64,000 nucleotides of DNA from Clarkia xantiana subsp. parviflora (GCA_036873135.1 JAPTYO010000020.1:3030081-3094080), one strand, 5' to 3'; numbered from the stretch's first letter, positions 32,961 through 46,597 are shown. Notes: generated by a model not told the origin, from the letters alone. Program-made: numbers and translations.

Positions 32961-35900
32961 CACACATTACACACAATAACTAATAGATGGGGTGAATAAA
33001 TAATAAACATATTAAAAGAAATAACAAAAGCAAGTATAAAGTCGAAAGCTGCAACTGACCTCTATTTTTCTTTTAATTTAATCATAATATAATTAGTTCA
33101 CGCGTCTTTTTTCAATATATTTATAGATAGGATGGATTATGACAGAATTACATGTACAGTATTAATATTCGGCCCTAAATAATCCTATTAAGCATAGCCC
33201 AATATAATCATCTATAACAGCCCTATATGGTTCCTGGCCAAAATAATGGGCCTTGAGAGGAGCCCAACTCAATGAGAATTCGAATAAATAACGGAACAGT
33301 CCCTATAGTTTGTAAATTCTATATATTTCGTTCTTTTAGTTTGACATACGGATGTTTTAGTTCTTAGTTAACATAACTTGCTGATTTGGTGTCAAACCTG
33401 AGATTTCATACATATATATACAACTTACATGACAATATTATGTGTGGACTTGTGTTATTCAACACCTTGACATGACGTATACACCCGTGTTAACAATATC
33501 TGTAAATATCCATCAATAATTTTATATATATATATATATATAATGGGTTCGATTTTTTCATTAAAATATCACTATTTGAATAATTAAATATAAAAGCAAC
33601 ACACTAATTATATCTAATAACAAATATATTGTGTCGAGAGAATCGAATTCTTGGAATTTTATAAGTTTATAATTTAATACGAATAATGTGTTATTTTTAT
33701 ATTGGGTTATTGAAATAGTGTTATTTTAGTAAAAAAAAAAATCTAATTGAGTTACCCAAAAGCCTAAAATTACAAAATGGCTTTGGCTTCACCTACCCCA
33801 CGGCACAAATCATTGGTGGTTGGTGAGGAAATTGACCAACCAATTTGATGGTGCGGTCTCTCCATCATGGATAGCATAGGTGAATGACCGTTTACACAAT
33901 TTTTTAAGGTTTATTTATTAATTATAGCACGACCAAGCTACATCAAAATTAATATATTTGTCATTATAAAATATGTAGCCCATAGTTTGTTTAGCTTTAG
34001 GTGAATCGGTTGGATTCAGTCACGAAGTCATGATTTTTCTTGAGTGAGGTAAGAATTAAATTATAAGCAAATAAGTAAAAAAAAAAAAAAAAAAATCAAA
34101 AGGGACAAATGTAATATTTTTAAAAGTTATATGGAAAATAATTATTATTTGTAAAATCAAAAGTACATATTGTCAAATCAAAAAGTTAAGCTATCCTCGC
34201 TCTCATGTGGCTTTGTGCATTGTTTGATGCATATATGTCATATGTATATAGAACAAACAAGCTCTTATTTACGTAACATGTGATTTTTCTGATAATAACT
34301 GTAATACTTTTTTTTTAAGTACGAGTATATACATTTGCTGAGCACCAAAAACTTGTATATATGCTGCATGTTTTGCATGTGTTTAATATAACAATGAGTG
34401 AAGAAGATTCGGAAGGTAAAATATGTATTTACATTCACAGCACAACCGGCATTATGTTCGTTTCTTTTTTTATTTTCCTGGTTTTGCACGTTATGCACAT
34501 GTTCTTGTCAGTGCTGAAAATACTTTTTTTTTTCCCGAATATTTATAATGTTATATTTCACATTCGATATGAGTTATTCCAATACATTGATTAAAGTAAC
34601 TATTTATATAAGCGTGTTCTATTTTAAAACTTGTAATACAATGAGATAAACTCATTTGTTAATATGGTGCTATCACTATCAATTCAGAAGTTGGCCATTA
34701 ATTAATTAATAAATTGATCGCGTATATATAAATACTAATTTGTGAGTTGGTATTGGTATGCACTTTTTATGTATTTGTCAAAATGTCCCATCGGCTTCGT
34801 CTACCAAAAGAAAAGACTTGGTTTTTTAAATGATCAACAATTGGATAATATATATATATATATATTAGATTATAACTTGAGAGGCTACCAACCCCATCCA
34901 ATTAAAAAGGTTGTGAAATATTTTGGGGGATCTTGGGTGTGGTTGTTGATACATACTCTCCCCCAATCCTACCAGAAAGGAGTCACCTTTTTAAATCATT
35001 CCTTATATTTGGTTAAATCAATCCTTAGATTTAATGCCAAATTAATGAGAGAAAAAACATAATAAATAAAATGAATGTCATTTTTTAAAATGTATTTTGA
35101 TGTAGCAGCTTAGTGTTTTATCCCTTAACCAGATGTCAGAGATTCAAACTATGCATGCGAGAATGCGACAGTTGAAAGATATTCGTAGCCGGCATTTTAC
35201 CCATTACGTATTAACCAGATGTCAGAGATTCATGCTATGCATGAGACCGTTGAAAGATATTCGCACACCACACTTTACCCCTTACGTACTGACCACTTTG
35301 CGAGTATTGATTAGTCTAGGCTTGGAGTAAGCATGCTACGGGTATTACTCTCTTGATGGACCCCACCTAGGACCACCCCGCGAAAAAAAAAAAATTTAGT
35401 TCAAAGAATTATAACGTAAATTCTTTGCATTTGACTCCATGAAATTGATTCTCACCTTCAGAAATTATATTTTATCAGCAAGACATAAATCCTAAAAAAT
35501 TTGAACTATATCTTATTTATGTATTTGGTATTTTTTTTTTATTATAGATATTTTATCCTAAAAATTAATTAATTCATCAACTTGTACGCTGCACAGAGAT
35601 ACATCTAGTATTCATTAAAGTCCTGCAAAAAAAAAAAAAAGTATTCATCAAAGTCATAATAATGATATATAAATTGATTTTAAAAAAAAATATTTTCAAA
35701 AATCCCTGTTTAACTGTATATATATATATATATTTTTTTTTTCAAATGTTTTACCATTTAATTTATATATAGGTGTTGCTTGGAAAATAAATAAATTATA
35801 TAGGTGTCGCAAATAAGGCATCATTATCAATAACTTTCCCTATGACTATACGGGAATTAATAACATTGGCAATGAAATACTTAATAGGAGTCTTTAAACA

Positions 35901-36360
35901 AAAGTTGACAATAATAATATGATGATAGAAGCCAAATCCCGTTCAACTCTCTCCACAATAATTGATACTTAATGTATATAAATAGTGGATTGTCTCTATC
36001 TTCTAACTTCTACCTATTTAACTAAACCATGGCAAGCCTTAAAAGTATTTAATTATATTTAACACTTTATTTTTAATGAAAATATAAATTATTCTGAGTG
36101 TAGAGTAAATATTTTACAAGACGACAGTTCTAATATATGTTGCAGAAAGTAAACAATTGCAATTCAGTTCATTAATTTAATCCAGTCCCAAAAGCATGCA
36201 TATCCGAGATCTATCCCCATAATCGTAACCAGGCATTAGGGTTTTAACCGAAAACGTATTAAAAACGCAAACCCTAAGAGCATTGTTTAGGCTAATTTTA
36301 AAGTTTGAGAACTTTTTAGATTTACAATTTGACATCCTATTTTATTGAACATTTTAAAAT
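32961..36360. other. Long AT-rich intergenic stretch
   Basis: Short (ta) runs near 33525-33542, 34848-34865 and 35719-35733, poly-A runs near 34077-34095 and a tandem duplication at 35129-35290. The open frames here are short and AT-driven; none resembles a known protein. Confidence 0.5.
35129..35290 (+). repeat. 86-bp tandem duplication, possible SINE-like
   Basis: Two copies start ccagatgtcagagattca at 35129 and 35215 and each ends in ttacgta. The segment agattcaaac loosely resembles a Pol III B box, and a 12-A run lies downstream at 35383-35394. A SINE origin is only a guess. Confidence 0.5.
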
Positions 36361-36605
36361 TTCCAAAAAATTTTAAAAATTTGGTTCGGTCCATTTTAAA
36401 AATCCGGTTCGAGTCGGTCCAATTTTAAAATCCGGTTTGGTCCGAAACAGTTCAATAAAATAAGATAGCGGTTCGATTCATCACTCAAAACCGGTTTGGT
36501 TAGGTTCTACTTAATTGCTCCGGTTTGACCCAACCCGAAAAAGGTCCACCTGATTAAGAAAATCCGAATTGGTTTAACCCGCTCCGGTTTAGCAATTTGA
36601 CCAGC
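36361..36605. repeat. Degenerate GGTTCG/TCCGG-rich block
   Basis: Imperfect repeats such as aaaatccggttcg and ccggtttgg, of the same style as the other accgg-rich blocks in the window. Confidence 0.45.
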
Positions 36606-36726
36606 CCATAAACCCTAGGGTTCGACCGAAATATATCTTGTGGGCTAAGTAGGGTTTTAAAATCCACTAAAAAACTTAACTTAGCCTCCAAGAAATATTA
36701 ATTATATAAAATAATTTCAAATATAG

Positions 36727-36729
<3 letters not shown>

Positions 36730-36795
<66 letters not shown>
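36730..36795. repeat. (TA)n microsatellite
   Basis: About 65 bp of uninterrupted ta. Shorter (ta) arrays occur at 45356-45384 and 51664-51690. Confidence 0.95.
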
Positions 36796-36797
<2 letters not shown>

Positions 36798-37542
36798 CGG
36801 CACGTATTTAAACATATATATAAATATTGTCAAGATTCTATCCTTAAGATGTAAATCAATTAATAATATAAACATATATATAAAAATTTCGGTCATGCTT
36901 ATATATATAATTATTGTCAAATATATCTTTAGGGATTAAAATATATGTAGACAATATATTTTCTTAATCTTTTATAGCAACTAAATCTATCATTATATAT
37001 TAACCCTATTTATTATCTATATATATTGATAGTTAATATATATTTCAATATTATATCGTGAACCTATCCATATTTCCAACTTATAGATATGTTGTTACCA
37101 TTAATTAAAATTAAAATATGGCAATTTATATCTTTTTATATTTGTGCCGATTTTTTAAATTACTTGGTGGCCAAGAAAATTAATTTTTTACCTAAAATAC
37201 CCCTAGGGTTTTTGGCACAAACATGTCTAGTTTGAAAAGTTGTCAAATTTTAAGATCAAACTCTATCATGATCATGAATCCAAAAAGTGTTATTGATAAA
37301 ACTCATCGTGTTCTTGAAGATCATGAACATCAAACTCAAATTTAAACTAAATTTTTGGTTTTGATCTATAAAAACATATAATTCCGAAAATTTAAGTTTT
37401 TAATGATCAAACACATGTTTTCTTGTTTAAATTTTCGAAATTACATTGGTGTTCATAAACAAAAAATTTAGGTTTTAGTAAAAATTCAAGAACATCAGTT
37501 TATAAAAAAAATTAAGAACTCCTAACCTAGCTCTGATACCAC
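36796..37542. other. AT-rich stretch, probable internal DNA of minus-strand copia
   Basis: No coding sequence. At the right edge (37531-37542), read on the minus strand, is gtggtatcagag, the initiator-Met tRNA primer site adjoining the LTR at 37543-38122. Repeated gatcaa/ttgatc and aaaattt motifs fill the rest. Confidence 0.45.
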
Positions 37543-38122
37543 TGTTGGATTACGGGGACGTAATACTACGGAATGCTAAACGTGTACATGCAAGTAATCT
37601 AACTATGCAGCGGAATAATGTACACATACCTCAATAGCTTTCCTGCCCAAGAACGATGTGGAGGGAGTTCTGATCCTCCGGTCGGAACCCGTACAAGTTC
37701 TTCGTGAAAAGAAGTCCTACACGGTATAAGCTCCACAGCAAATCCTCTTATCGATTCTTCAACGGGGACTGAACCTCAGACTGAGATGATGGTGCCGAAT
37801 TTTCACTATTAAGGGGAGAGAGGGTTTCACTCAAGTTCCTCAATGGAGGTACTTCTTAATTAGATTGATGTATAAAACCCCTTAGGTGAGTCCCCTATTT
37901 ATAGGATTGGTAGAGTGGACAAAAGTCCACTCCAACCAATGTGGGACTAGGTCCGGCCGAACCACACATTAAGGAGGGGAGGCCCAATTTTGGTCCTCCC
38001 ATGTCAATTAGGAATTAGGTCAAGCCCAATTAACCTAATGTGACATTTACCCAATTATCTTGGATAATATCCTTAATGTTAACGGGCTACCAATTACGGC
38101 GCCACGTCACCATATGCTAACA
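37543..38122 (-). repeat. Copia-type LTR, minus strand
   Basis: On the minus strand it begins tgttagcatatgg and ends ccgtaatccaaca, followed directly by the primer site gtggtatcagag. It is therefore the 5' LTR of a minus-strand copia element whose body to the left is missing or unrecognisable. It butts directly against the gypsy fragment at 38123. Confidence 0.75.
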
Positions 38123-40357
38123 GCCTGAGTGTGAGGAAACCTTCCAACAATTGAAGAAACACCTTCACTCCCCGCCTTAGCAAAGCCACTACATGAGGAT
38201 CCTTTGTTCATCTACTTAAGTAAAAGTTCAGCGGCAGTGAACTCAGTACTCATCAAAGAGACATGCAACATTCAAATCCCGGTTTACTACGTCAGTAAGC
38301 TCTTTGGTGTTGCCGAGGCTAACTACATGGAGATCGAGAAGTACATGTATGCTCTGTTGTTAGCCGCCAGGAAACTTCGACCTTACTTCCACGCCCACGA
38401 GATCACGGTACTAACCAACCAACCTTTAAAACAACTACTACAAAAGCCTGACATTTCAGGAAGAATGGTTAAATGGGCAGTGGATTTGAGTGACTTTCAC
38501 ATTCACTTTGAACCACAAAAGGCGATCAAAGGTCAAGCACTGGCCGATTTCATAGAAGAAAATATAGCAACACCAGACGCTAAACCCGTTGTCCTCCCAC
38601 AAGAAGAGCATGTGAAAGCCACGCCAGAAAACACCGCCAACGATACTATGCCATGGTCGCTGTACACGACAGATCATCCTTTTCCTTGAGATGTGAAGTA
38701 GGATTAGTACTAACGCCACCTGACGGAGAGCCAATTCAATATGCGTTGGCTTTAACATTTTGAGCTACTAATAATGAAGCTGAATACGAGGCTTTGTTAA
38801 CAGGTCTTTGTATAGCCAAAGGCATGGGAATTACCAACCTAATGGTAAGATGCGACTCTGAGTTAATTGTTAATCAGTCAAATGGGACCTATGTCACCAA
38901 AGGAGAAAATATAAAGAAATATGCAGAAGAAGTGAGGAGACTCGTGCGAGACATGCCTCATTTCCAAATAGATGCCATCCCTCGAGAGAATAATCAAGAG
39001 GCTGACGCCCTTAGAAAATTCGCCTTGGGAAACACTCCCCCGGTGATAGTACATTTCATAGAGAATTCTCTCTACTCAGCCGTGGAAGCAGGAGCTGAAG
39101 TTCTTAATTTTCAAGCCCCTGACTCATGGATTACTCCCATCCAGAATTATCTGGAAAAGGGGACTCTCCCAGAAGATCCGTTGGAGGCGACTAAAATTCA
39201 AAGAATGACGGGGCGATTTGTAATCTTGGATGGATATCTCTATAAAAGAGGATATTCCACTCCTTACCTCCGATGCGTAGCTGCCCCCCAAACTGAAAGA
39301 ATAATGGAAGACCTGCATAGAGGCGATGCCGGATGTCATGAAGGAGCCAAAACCTTGGTATTAAAAGCTCTGCGACAAGGGTTCTACTGGCCGACTATGC
39401 ACAAAGAGGCGACAACACTCGTGCAAACTTGTCCTGCCTACCAAGTTTACGCTCCCAGAATCACTAGGCCACCAGCAGACCTTACTCCTATGATGAGTGC
39501 CTGGCCTTTTGCACAATGGGGGATCGATCTCATTGGGCCTTTGCCCAAATCCACAGGTCAATGAACACATATCGTAGTCGCCAGGGACTATTTCTCCAAG
39601 TGGATAGAAGCAAAAGGTCCGGCATCAACGACTACTTTCCAAATGATTAATTTCATACGAGAACAAATCATATGTCGATATAGGGTGCCAAAGATCCTCA
39701 TCGGTGACAATGACCCTCAGTTTGCCAGCGACGAACTCGCCGACTTTTGGAAGAAATGTTAATCAACCATCGATTTGGTTCTGTTCATATGCCCAAACAA
39801 ATGGACAAGTCGAGGCACACAAAAAAAAAATTCTCAATGGATTGAAGAAGAGAGTGGCTTCTCTAAAGAGAAATTGGGTCGACGAGTTGGATCAGGTACT
39901 TTGGGCACTCAGAACCACATCCAAGAGGGCCACTGGCAAGACTCCTTTCAGCATGGTTTATGGGTCGGAAGCTATTTCACCCATTGAGGTAGCTAATATC
40001 TCTCAAAGAGTCGCCACATATCAAGTCGACCAGAATGACGAACAAAGGACGATCGACTTGGATCTAGCCGATGAAAGAAGATGGGCCTCTGAATAAATTC
40101 AAGGAAGAATGAAGCTCGCCATTGCTAGATATTTTAATCGAAAAGTACGGCGACGCCAATTCTTCATAGGGGAAAAAGTCCTACGAAGAAATGAATTATT
40201 AACAGCCGATTAGAGAGGGAAAATGGTGCCAAAATGGGAAGGTCCTTATGTCGTCATCGGCATACCATGTCCCAATGCTTACAAACTAGAGGATTCGCAG
40301 GGGCAACGCCTAAACATGACTTTTAATGCAGAGTACTTGAAGAAGTTCTATGTTTAG
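38123..40357 (+). pseudogene. 5'-truncated Tat gypsy pol remnant
   Basis: Starts in the region between RT and RNase H (ECEETFQQLKKHL) and runs through RNase H (YYVSKLFGV, KLRPYFHAHEITVL), the second RNase H (ATNNEAEYEALL, RCDSELIVNQ), the integrase zinc region (HEGAKTL, with CPAY where CxxC is expected) and the integrase core (WGIDLIGPLP, TNGQVEA). Breaks: a frameshift near 38177, stops at 38687, 38761 and 39562, and more changes near 39760 and 40094. It parallels the young Tat element but is clearly diverged. RT, protease and gag are absent. Confidence 0.85.
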
Positions 40358-40439
40358 GAGAAAATCCTTTCATGTATTTCAATTACAATAAAGTAATGAA
40401 TAAAGATATAATTCATCTCTTCATGATGTACTAAAACAG

Positions 40440-41545
40440 GACTCCCCGACTTCCGAAAGTCGCCATCTACAAACGAGATCAGTCATAACACTGACTCCTC
40501 GACTACATATGGTCGGCGATGATCCAGGAGATCAGTCATAAAACTGACTCCCCGACTTCTGAAAGTCGCCATCTACAAAGGAGATCAGTCATAACACTGA
40601 CTCCTCGACTACATATGGTCGGCGACGATCCAGGAGATCAGTCATAAAACTGACTCCCCGACTTTCGAAAGCCGTCATCTACAAAGGAGATCTCATAACA
40701 CTGGCTCCTCGACTACATATGATCGGCGACGATCTAGGAGATCAGACATAAAACTGATCACTCCATGACTTCCGAAAGTCGCCATCTACAAAGGAGATCA
40801 GTCATAACACTGACTCTTCGACTACATATGGTCGGCGACGATCCAGGAGATCAGTCATAAAACTGACTCCCCGACTTCCGAAAGTCGCCGTCTACAAATG
40901 AGATCAGTCATAACACTGACTCCTCGACTACATATGGTCGGCGACGATCCAGGAGATCAGTCATAAAACTGACTCCCTGACTTCCAAAAGTCGCCATCTA
41001 CAAATGAGATCAGTCATAACACTGACTTCTCGACTACATATGGTCGGCGACGATCCAGGAGATCAGTCATAAAACTGAGTCACCGACTTCCGAAAGTCGC
41101 CATCTACAAAGGAGATCAGTCATAACACTGACTCCTCGACTATATATGGTCGGCGACGATCCAGGAGACCAGTCATAAAACTGACTATCCGGCTTCCGAA
41201 AGTCGCCATATACAAAGGAGATCAGTCATAACACTGACTCCTCGACTACATATGGTCAGCGACGATCTAGGAGATCAGTCATAAAACTGAGTCCCCGACT
41301 TCCGAAAGTCGCCATCTACAAAGGAGATCAGTCATATCACTGACTCCTCGACTACATATGGTCGGCGACGATCCAGGAGATCAGTCATAAAACTGAATCC
41401 CCAACTTTCGAAATTCGCCATCTACAAAGGAGATCAGTCATAACACTGACTCCTCGAATACATATGGTCGGCGACGATCTAGGAGATCAGTCATAAAATT
41501 GACTCACCGACTTCCGGAAGTCACCATCTATAAAGGAGATCAATC
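40440..41545 (+). repeat. 106-bp tandem array of paired 53-bp units
   Basis: About ten copies with a 106-bp period. Each copy has two related halves: one with ggagatcagtcataacactg then cgactacatatggtcg, the other with ggagatcagtcataaaactg then cgacttccgaaagtcg. Both halves carry a short cgac...gtcg hairpin. The array sits directly after pol, as in the young element. Confidence 0.9.
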
Positions 41546-41739
41546 ATAATACTAACTCCACGATTCTCTAATAGATGATAAAGGAAAGAGGAATTCAAAA
41601 TCACACTACAAGCTCAACCTATGACTTAATGATCCAAAGAAGGAGAAGATAAAAGTTGACATCTCGTCATAAAAGGTACTCGACATAACCCCTTCCCCTT
41701 TTATTAAAATAAAGTTAAGGACTTATTCTTGGGGGCAAG
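41546..41739 (+). other. Spacer and polypurine tract of old Tat element
   Basis: Non-coding; ends with ttcttgggggcaag directly before the LTR. Confidence 0.5.
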
Positions 41740-42589
41740 TGTTGGAATATGATTCGAGGTAACCTTAGATAGACCAAGTCGATTTATGACTATAAGGATA
41801 GGCAGGCATAAATTCGAATACGTCTAAAAGCGAGACCAGAAGAAAATAAGTCGATGACCATTTCCACTCAGAACGACAAGGCAAAGAAAAATGGTCGACA
41901 ACTATATATGAAGAAGTCGACTTTTGAAGAACGACTAACAAAAGAAGACGACTAAATCACTCAAGGCTCTCCTGTTAAGGTACAAGTCGATAGCTAAAAC
42001 ACCACTGAAAACCCTTCCTCTTAAGGAAAAGGAACATGTGGCGACCTGCTTTGACCGCCTTAGAAGAAACCATCCCTTCTAAGGAAAAGGCACCAGCTGG
42101 TAACCTGCTCGCCCCCTTTAGGTCCAAAGAAACCTTCCTCTCAAGGTAAAACTTAGGTGGCAACATGCTTATCACCTTCCACAATAAGAAATGGTGAGGT
42201 GGCGACCTTCTTATCACCTACTAACTCTTCACCGTCCCTTTCAACCAATCAGAGAAAGGCAACCGCCGCCATTGAACAACCAATCAAGGCATAGCAAGCC
42301 GCCATTTAAAGTCGGTAATATCTCCCTATAAATAGGGGAACATTTTAAATATTTTACGATCTTGATTCTCATACTTTACAATACTCTTACATAAATCCAT
42401 TACTGACTTAAGCTTCGAATTGGAATCAGGGGTCATCCCCACCCCTTTTCAGGTCCTCGCCTAGCACAAAGCTCCTAAAGCAAACTAAGTACCTGAGAGG
42501 TCGAGAAATATACCTAAAAGAGTTAGCTCCCGGCGAGACCTCGAAGTCCACTGCTAGAAGTTCAAGGCCACGTCATCTTGATCCCAACA
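41740..42589 (+). repeat. 3' LTR of old Tat element (about 850 bp)
   Basis: Begins tgttggaatatg after the purine tract and ends gatcccaaca. It has a TATA box (ctataaatagg, about 42325) and internal imperfect repeats of about 65 bp around 41965-42200 (aaccttcctctcaagg types). The matching 5' LTR is not in this window. Its last 36 bases recur inverted at 63965-64000. Confidence 0.8.
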
Positions 42590-44477
42590 GATGGTACTTG
42601 CTATTGCAGCTTTGCGAAACCTAGAAGTACATCAAATGGAAGTGGAAAACAACTTTCTTGGATTGAGATTTAGAGGATGAAATCTACATTTAACAACCCG
42701 AGGGTTTCTCTGCGCGAAGGCAGAAAAAGAAAGTCTGTAAGCTAGTCAAATTTCTATATGATTTAAAAACATGCGCCTAAACAATGGCTTTATAAATTTG
42801 ACAACGTTTTATTGGAGAAATGTTTCAAAGTAAATGAGTATGACAAACATTTTACGTTGATGACATGTTTATCGTTGGAAATAACGATGAAATGTTCCGG
42901 TCCACTGGACATATGTTTAATTTGAGAATTGACTTGAAAGACATGGGTCTTGCCGATGTGATCTTTGGAATAAAAACTCATGTGAGAGTCGGAAGGTCTC
43001 ATTCTTAGTCGAACTCACTATATCGACAAGATATTAGATAACATCAACGAAATTTAGAAGAACAAAGTTAGTACTCTAAAGATACGAGTAAAGATTTGTT
43101 CAAGAACAATTGAGAACTTTTTTTCTTAAAATAGACACTACCACTCTGAATATGAGTGGTTACGTTTTTCACCTTACGAGGTGCAACAGTGTCGTAGGTA
43201 ATCCTCAAAACAAACAGTCATAGCCATATCGACTATTAAGTCTGAGTTATTGCATTGGAGAAATGTGCTGAAGAGGCAGAATGGCTATGCCATTTCTCGA
43301 GGATTTTACTAATTGGCAAAAAATTTGTGTTAATGCAGAGATTGATGAGTTTTTTTTTTGTTTAATCAAATTTAAATCCAATCTAATGAAAGGTTGAAGA
43401 TTTTGTTTAGGAGACAGGGTTAAAGCGGAAATAATTGGTGCACCCCCTATTTGGCCTGGAAAAACCTTTGTTAAAGGTTGGGAAATGGGACACTCTGCGA
43501 ACCTGTTGTCCACACAAGAATCAGCCTAAATTTAGTTGTTGGATTGACAAAAAAAAAATTCATGCAAGAAATGATAGTCTGAGGACTATGATGGTTTGAG
43601 AACATTGATGCAACGTTGCGATAATCAATCTGTATAACACATTATAATTTGTATAATGGAATATTTAGACGTATACGTCATAAAAATTATAACTCAATTA
43701 AACAGTTGTTCTCAAATATATTTATTGTGCTTGATGTAATAAAGTCGGCAGATAAATAGCGGATTCGCTACCCAAAAGGGTTAAACTGAGAGTTATTTGA
43801 TCAAGCGTCGAAGGGAATGGGGCTAAAGTCCGTGTAGGAAACACTCTTGAGAAGGAAAACCCAACCATGATGACTGAAGATCCCAAGAACTTGGTTCCAT
43901 GGGATAACCTAATCACAAGAGTGAGTGTGGTCACTGTGGGGGTCAAACCCCAAACCCATTCCTATGATGAGAAACAGTGATGAAGATGATGTTAAGCTTT
44001 TGCCTTTGTTGATCTTCAAGCGTCGGTTAAACCGAGCATAGTAAATTCAAATTACTTAATTGAAATCACATATTAAGCAAAGCTTTTAATGATTCGTAAG
44101 GAGAACTCAGAGTCTTGATGATGCTCTTCAGACATAGAAATAGAATCACCTATGCAAGTGAGAAGTGGGGCCACTTTGAAAGGAATTGTGAGGGCGCAAT
44201 TCGTAGAAACGCTTGCAGAATCAGGCGAGTGATCCATGGCCTACGAATCACAGGGCGTGAACTGAACCATACTAGGAAGGTACATGTGTGGGTCATGTCG
44301 TCATTTACACTAACGACATTCGGTTCAAGGACACCGCGTCTACCGACCAGTCAGTAGAGAAGGCATGATCTCACAAGGGATAGGTTCAAAGGGGTTACCC
44401 CTACCTATCATTTGCATGTATTGACCGTTGAACTCAAATTTCGTGTCTAAATTTTTAATTTCTATTCATGTGGGGGA
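42590..44477 (+). pseudogene. Highly decayed copia RT/RNase H remnant
   Basis: Scattered RT motifs remain in shifting frames: VLAIAALRNLEVHQM, KLVKFLYDLK, YVDDMFIVGN and DLKDMGLADVIFGI. Near 43240-43300 are RNase H remains (IALEKCAEEAEWL). Many stops and frameshifts. It begins right after the gypsy LTR, so the Tat element may have inserted into this older copia element. A purine tract (gtgggggatt) is at about 44469-44478. Confidence 0.65.
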
Positions 44478-45115
44478 TTATTGGATTTGTGCTACTTTTT
44501 AATAAAGTTAGTTTTGGGCTGGTTTTTTGGACTAATGGTTTAAGCCCAATTTTTTAAATTAAGCAAAACTATTTTTAGCCAAATTTGAGTGAATGATATT
44601 GTGAAAACTTTTTTGTACCACATCGAATACTTCAACTTTCCTTCTCCCTTCTCATCTCCTATATAAAGAAGCATTCCCTTTGTCTTCTTTGCACAAGAAG
44701 AAAATGAGATCTCTTCCTTTTGATTGAGTATCCAATATTTTCAGAATCCATACTTTTGGAATCAAAGTTATATTTTATCCTCCTATGTTTTTCGTGTTGA
44801 CGAATTGCAGATTTCTTCCTAAGTTGTTATCGACTCATGTCGTGTTCGACATTTATAGTTATTTATAGCCGTTGTCGTCGGCTTTCCTGTTTTTTGTTTG
44901 AGTTCAGATATTGTGAGTTCGGTTCGGTCGAACATGTTGTGTGCATAACACGATTCGATGACACTATTGAATCCTGGGAGGTGATCGCCCCATGTTTAAA
45001 CCCCTTTGCATAACACGATGGTGAGGAGGGGCGAAATTGCCTTAAGGAGACCATGATCCGCACGGGTCTCAGTATAAAAATACATATTCGTTGTCGTGTT
45101 GATTTTACGTACAAT
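44478..45115 (+). repeat. Probable 3' LTR of the decayed copia
   Basis: Follows the purine tract and begins tattggatttgtgc (TGTTGG-like start mutated). A TATA box (atataaag, 44661) is present. The end is not defined because no second copy was found. Confidence 0.45.
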
Positions 45116-45353
45116 TTCGGATTAACATAATTCTTACATGATAATTGGCGTAATTACTTGTAAGTAACTGAAGTTTGATTAATTGTTTTTAGTCCTTGAT
45201 TTCAAAATATTACATTTTAGTTCTCAGACTTCGTAAATTTACATATTTACCCTTAATATTTCGAACACATCTTACGTGTGTATACACTGCAAAATTTCGT
45301 GCCTAACCCAACCATACAACTTTGAGAAAACAAAAACCCAACAAGACATGATA

Positions 45354-45388
<35 letters not shown>

Positions 45389-46431
45389 AACTAATACTCG
45401 TGAAGCTAGTGCGACCATTTCTTTTCCTCTTCGACAACCATTATATATTATATAAAAATAACATTGAAAAGTATAAGTTTCGAGATTCGTGTTTTTTTTA
45501 GTAAGACTAAAAAAAAAAAAACTTCTTTTGGAGAAGTTGCACCAAACAAACATGGACTTGAACATGTCAACATATATTTTTTGCTTGGCGCGTCCGTCTA
45601 ATATCAACCAAAACTAATCTATTAATTTAAATGCTATGTAAGCTAACTTGGTCAACCAAAATTAAAAATATTGCATATCCCACTTTTTTAGGGTGGTCCA
45701 ACCGTCCACGTGGATGCTATCGGTAAAATACTTGATTCACATTTACATAAATTAATTCTTATTTGCATTAGTTTAGATGACTATTAATATTTTTTATGTC
45801 ATAAAAGATATATAATGAACCACTACACTATATTACATAATTTGCATATGAGCCTCTATGTACATCAATTTATACAAACCCTTGCATATTGTGGAATTTT
45901 AATGATATCGAAGTTCGATTATGATTGAACGTATTGAGTTTATATCATTTTTAACTTTATGTTCCAAGAGTTCCGGGTTCCGATATGGGCATCTAAGGGG
46001 GTTTGTTAAATTTTGATATATAATAATACTATACATACATTATTATATATATAAAATGTTCATGGAGGATGGATGCTTTGTCATATATTTATTATTTTTG
46101 GCGTGAAACCATATTTGGGATCTATATTATAAACTGCCATCTCTTTAAATAGTTTTCCGACATTCACTTTAGTTGTCTTTTACATATTAATTAATACATC
46201 TAGCTTTAATCGGCCCAGTTAAGTAAGCCTTATATAAGTTAATTCTTTGAGTTTTCTTTCCCCCCAAAATTATCACATTATTATAAAAGTTAATTACGAA
46301 AATGACAAATCTAAACCAACCGTCAAATGAGAGATTCGTTTTTTTTTTTAATTTATAATTTTATCCGAACGTTAAACCAGTGAATGCAATTTAAAAAATG
46401 AAGAAAAAAATTTGAAATTGTTTCTCAAGAA
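45116..46431. other. AT-rich intergenic stretch
   Basis: Holds a (ta)n run at 45356-45384 and the motif ggagaagttgcaccaaac at about 45531, which recurs at 51876 and 52075. No gene recognised. Confidence 0.5.
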
Positions 46432-46597
46432 CAGTGACGGAGCCACGAACAAAATATTGGGGGTTCACTACTATTACATATGATATAATTAAGCTTACAT
46501 ATACATATATAATACAAAACCTAACTAAGAATTGCTAAACTTAACTAATAATGGGGGACATATGTCCTCCCATTATAGTTGATAGCTCCGCCCCCTG
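46432..46597. mobile_element. Short hAT-type MITE (166 bp)
   Basis: Left end cagtgacggagccacg and inverted right end cagggggcggagctat, the CAGNGGCGGAGC end of plant hAT elements. Flanks ctcaagaa and ctcacaga are a possible decayed 8-bp duplication. It lies about 0.9 kb upstream of the PAL start. Confidence 0.65.

Noticed and set aside
36717..36920. Open frame rich in Ile/Tyr
   Set aside because: Translation of the (TA)n microsatellite.
40440..41545. Repeat-spacer appearance of the 106-bp array
   Set aside because: The apparent spacers are themselves conserved from unit to unit, so this is a dimeric tandem repeat.
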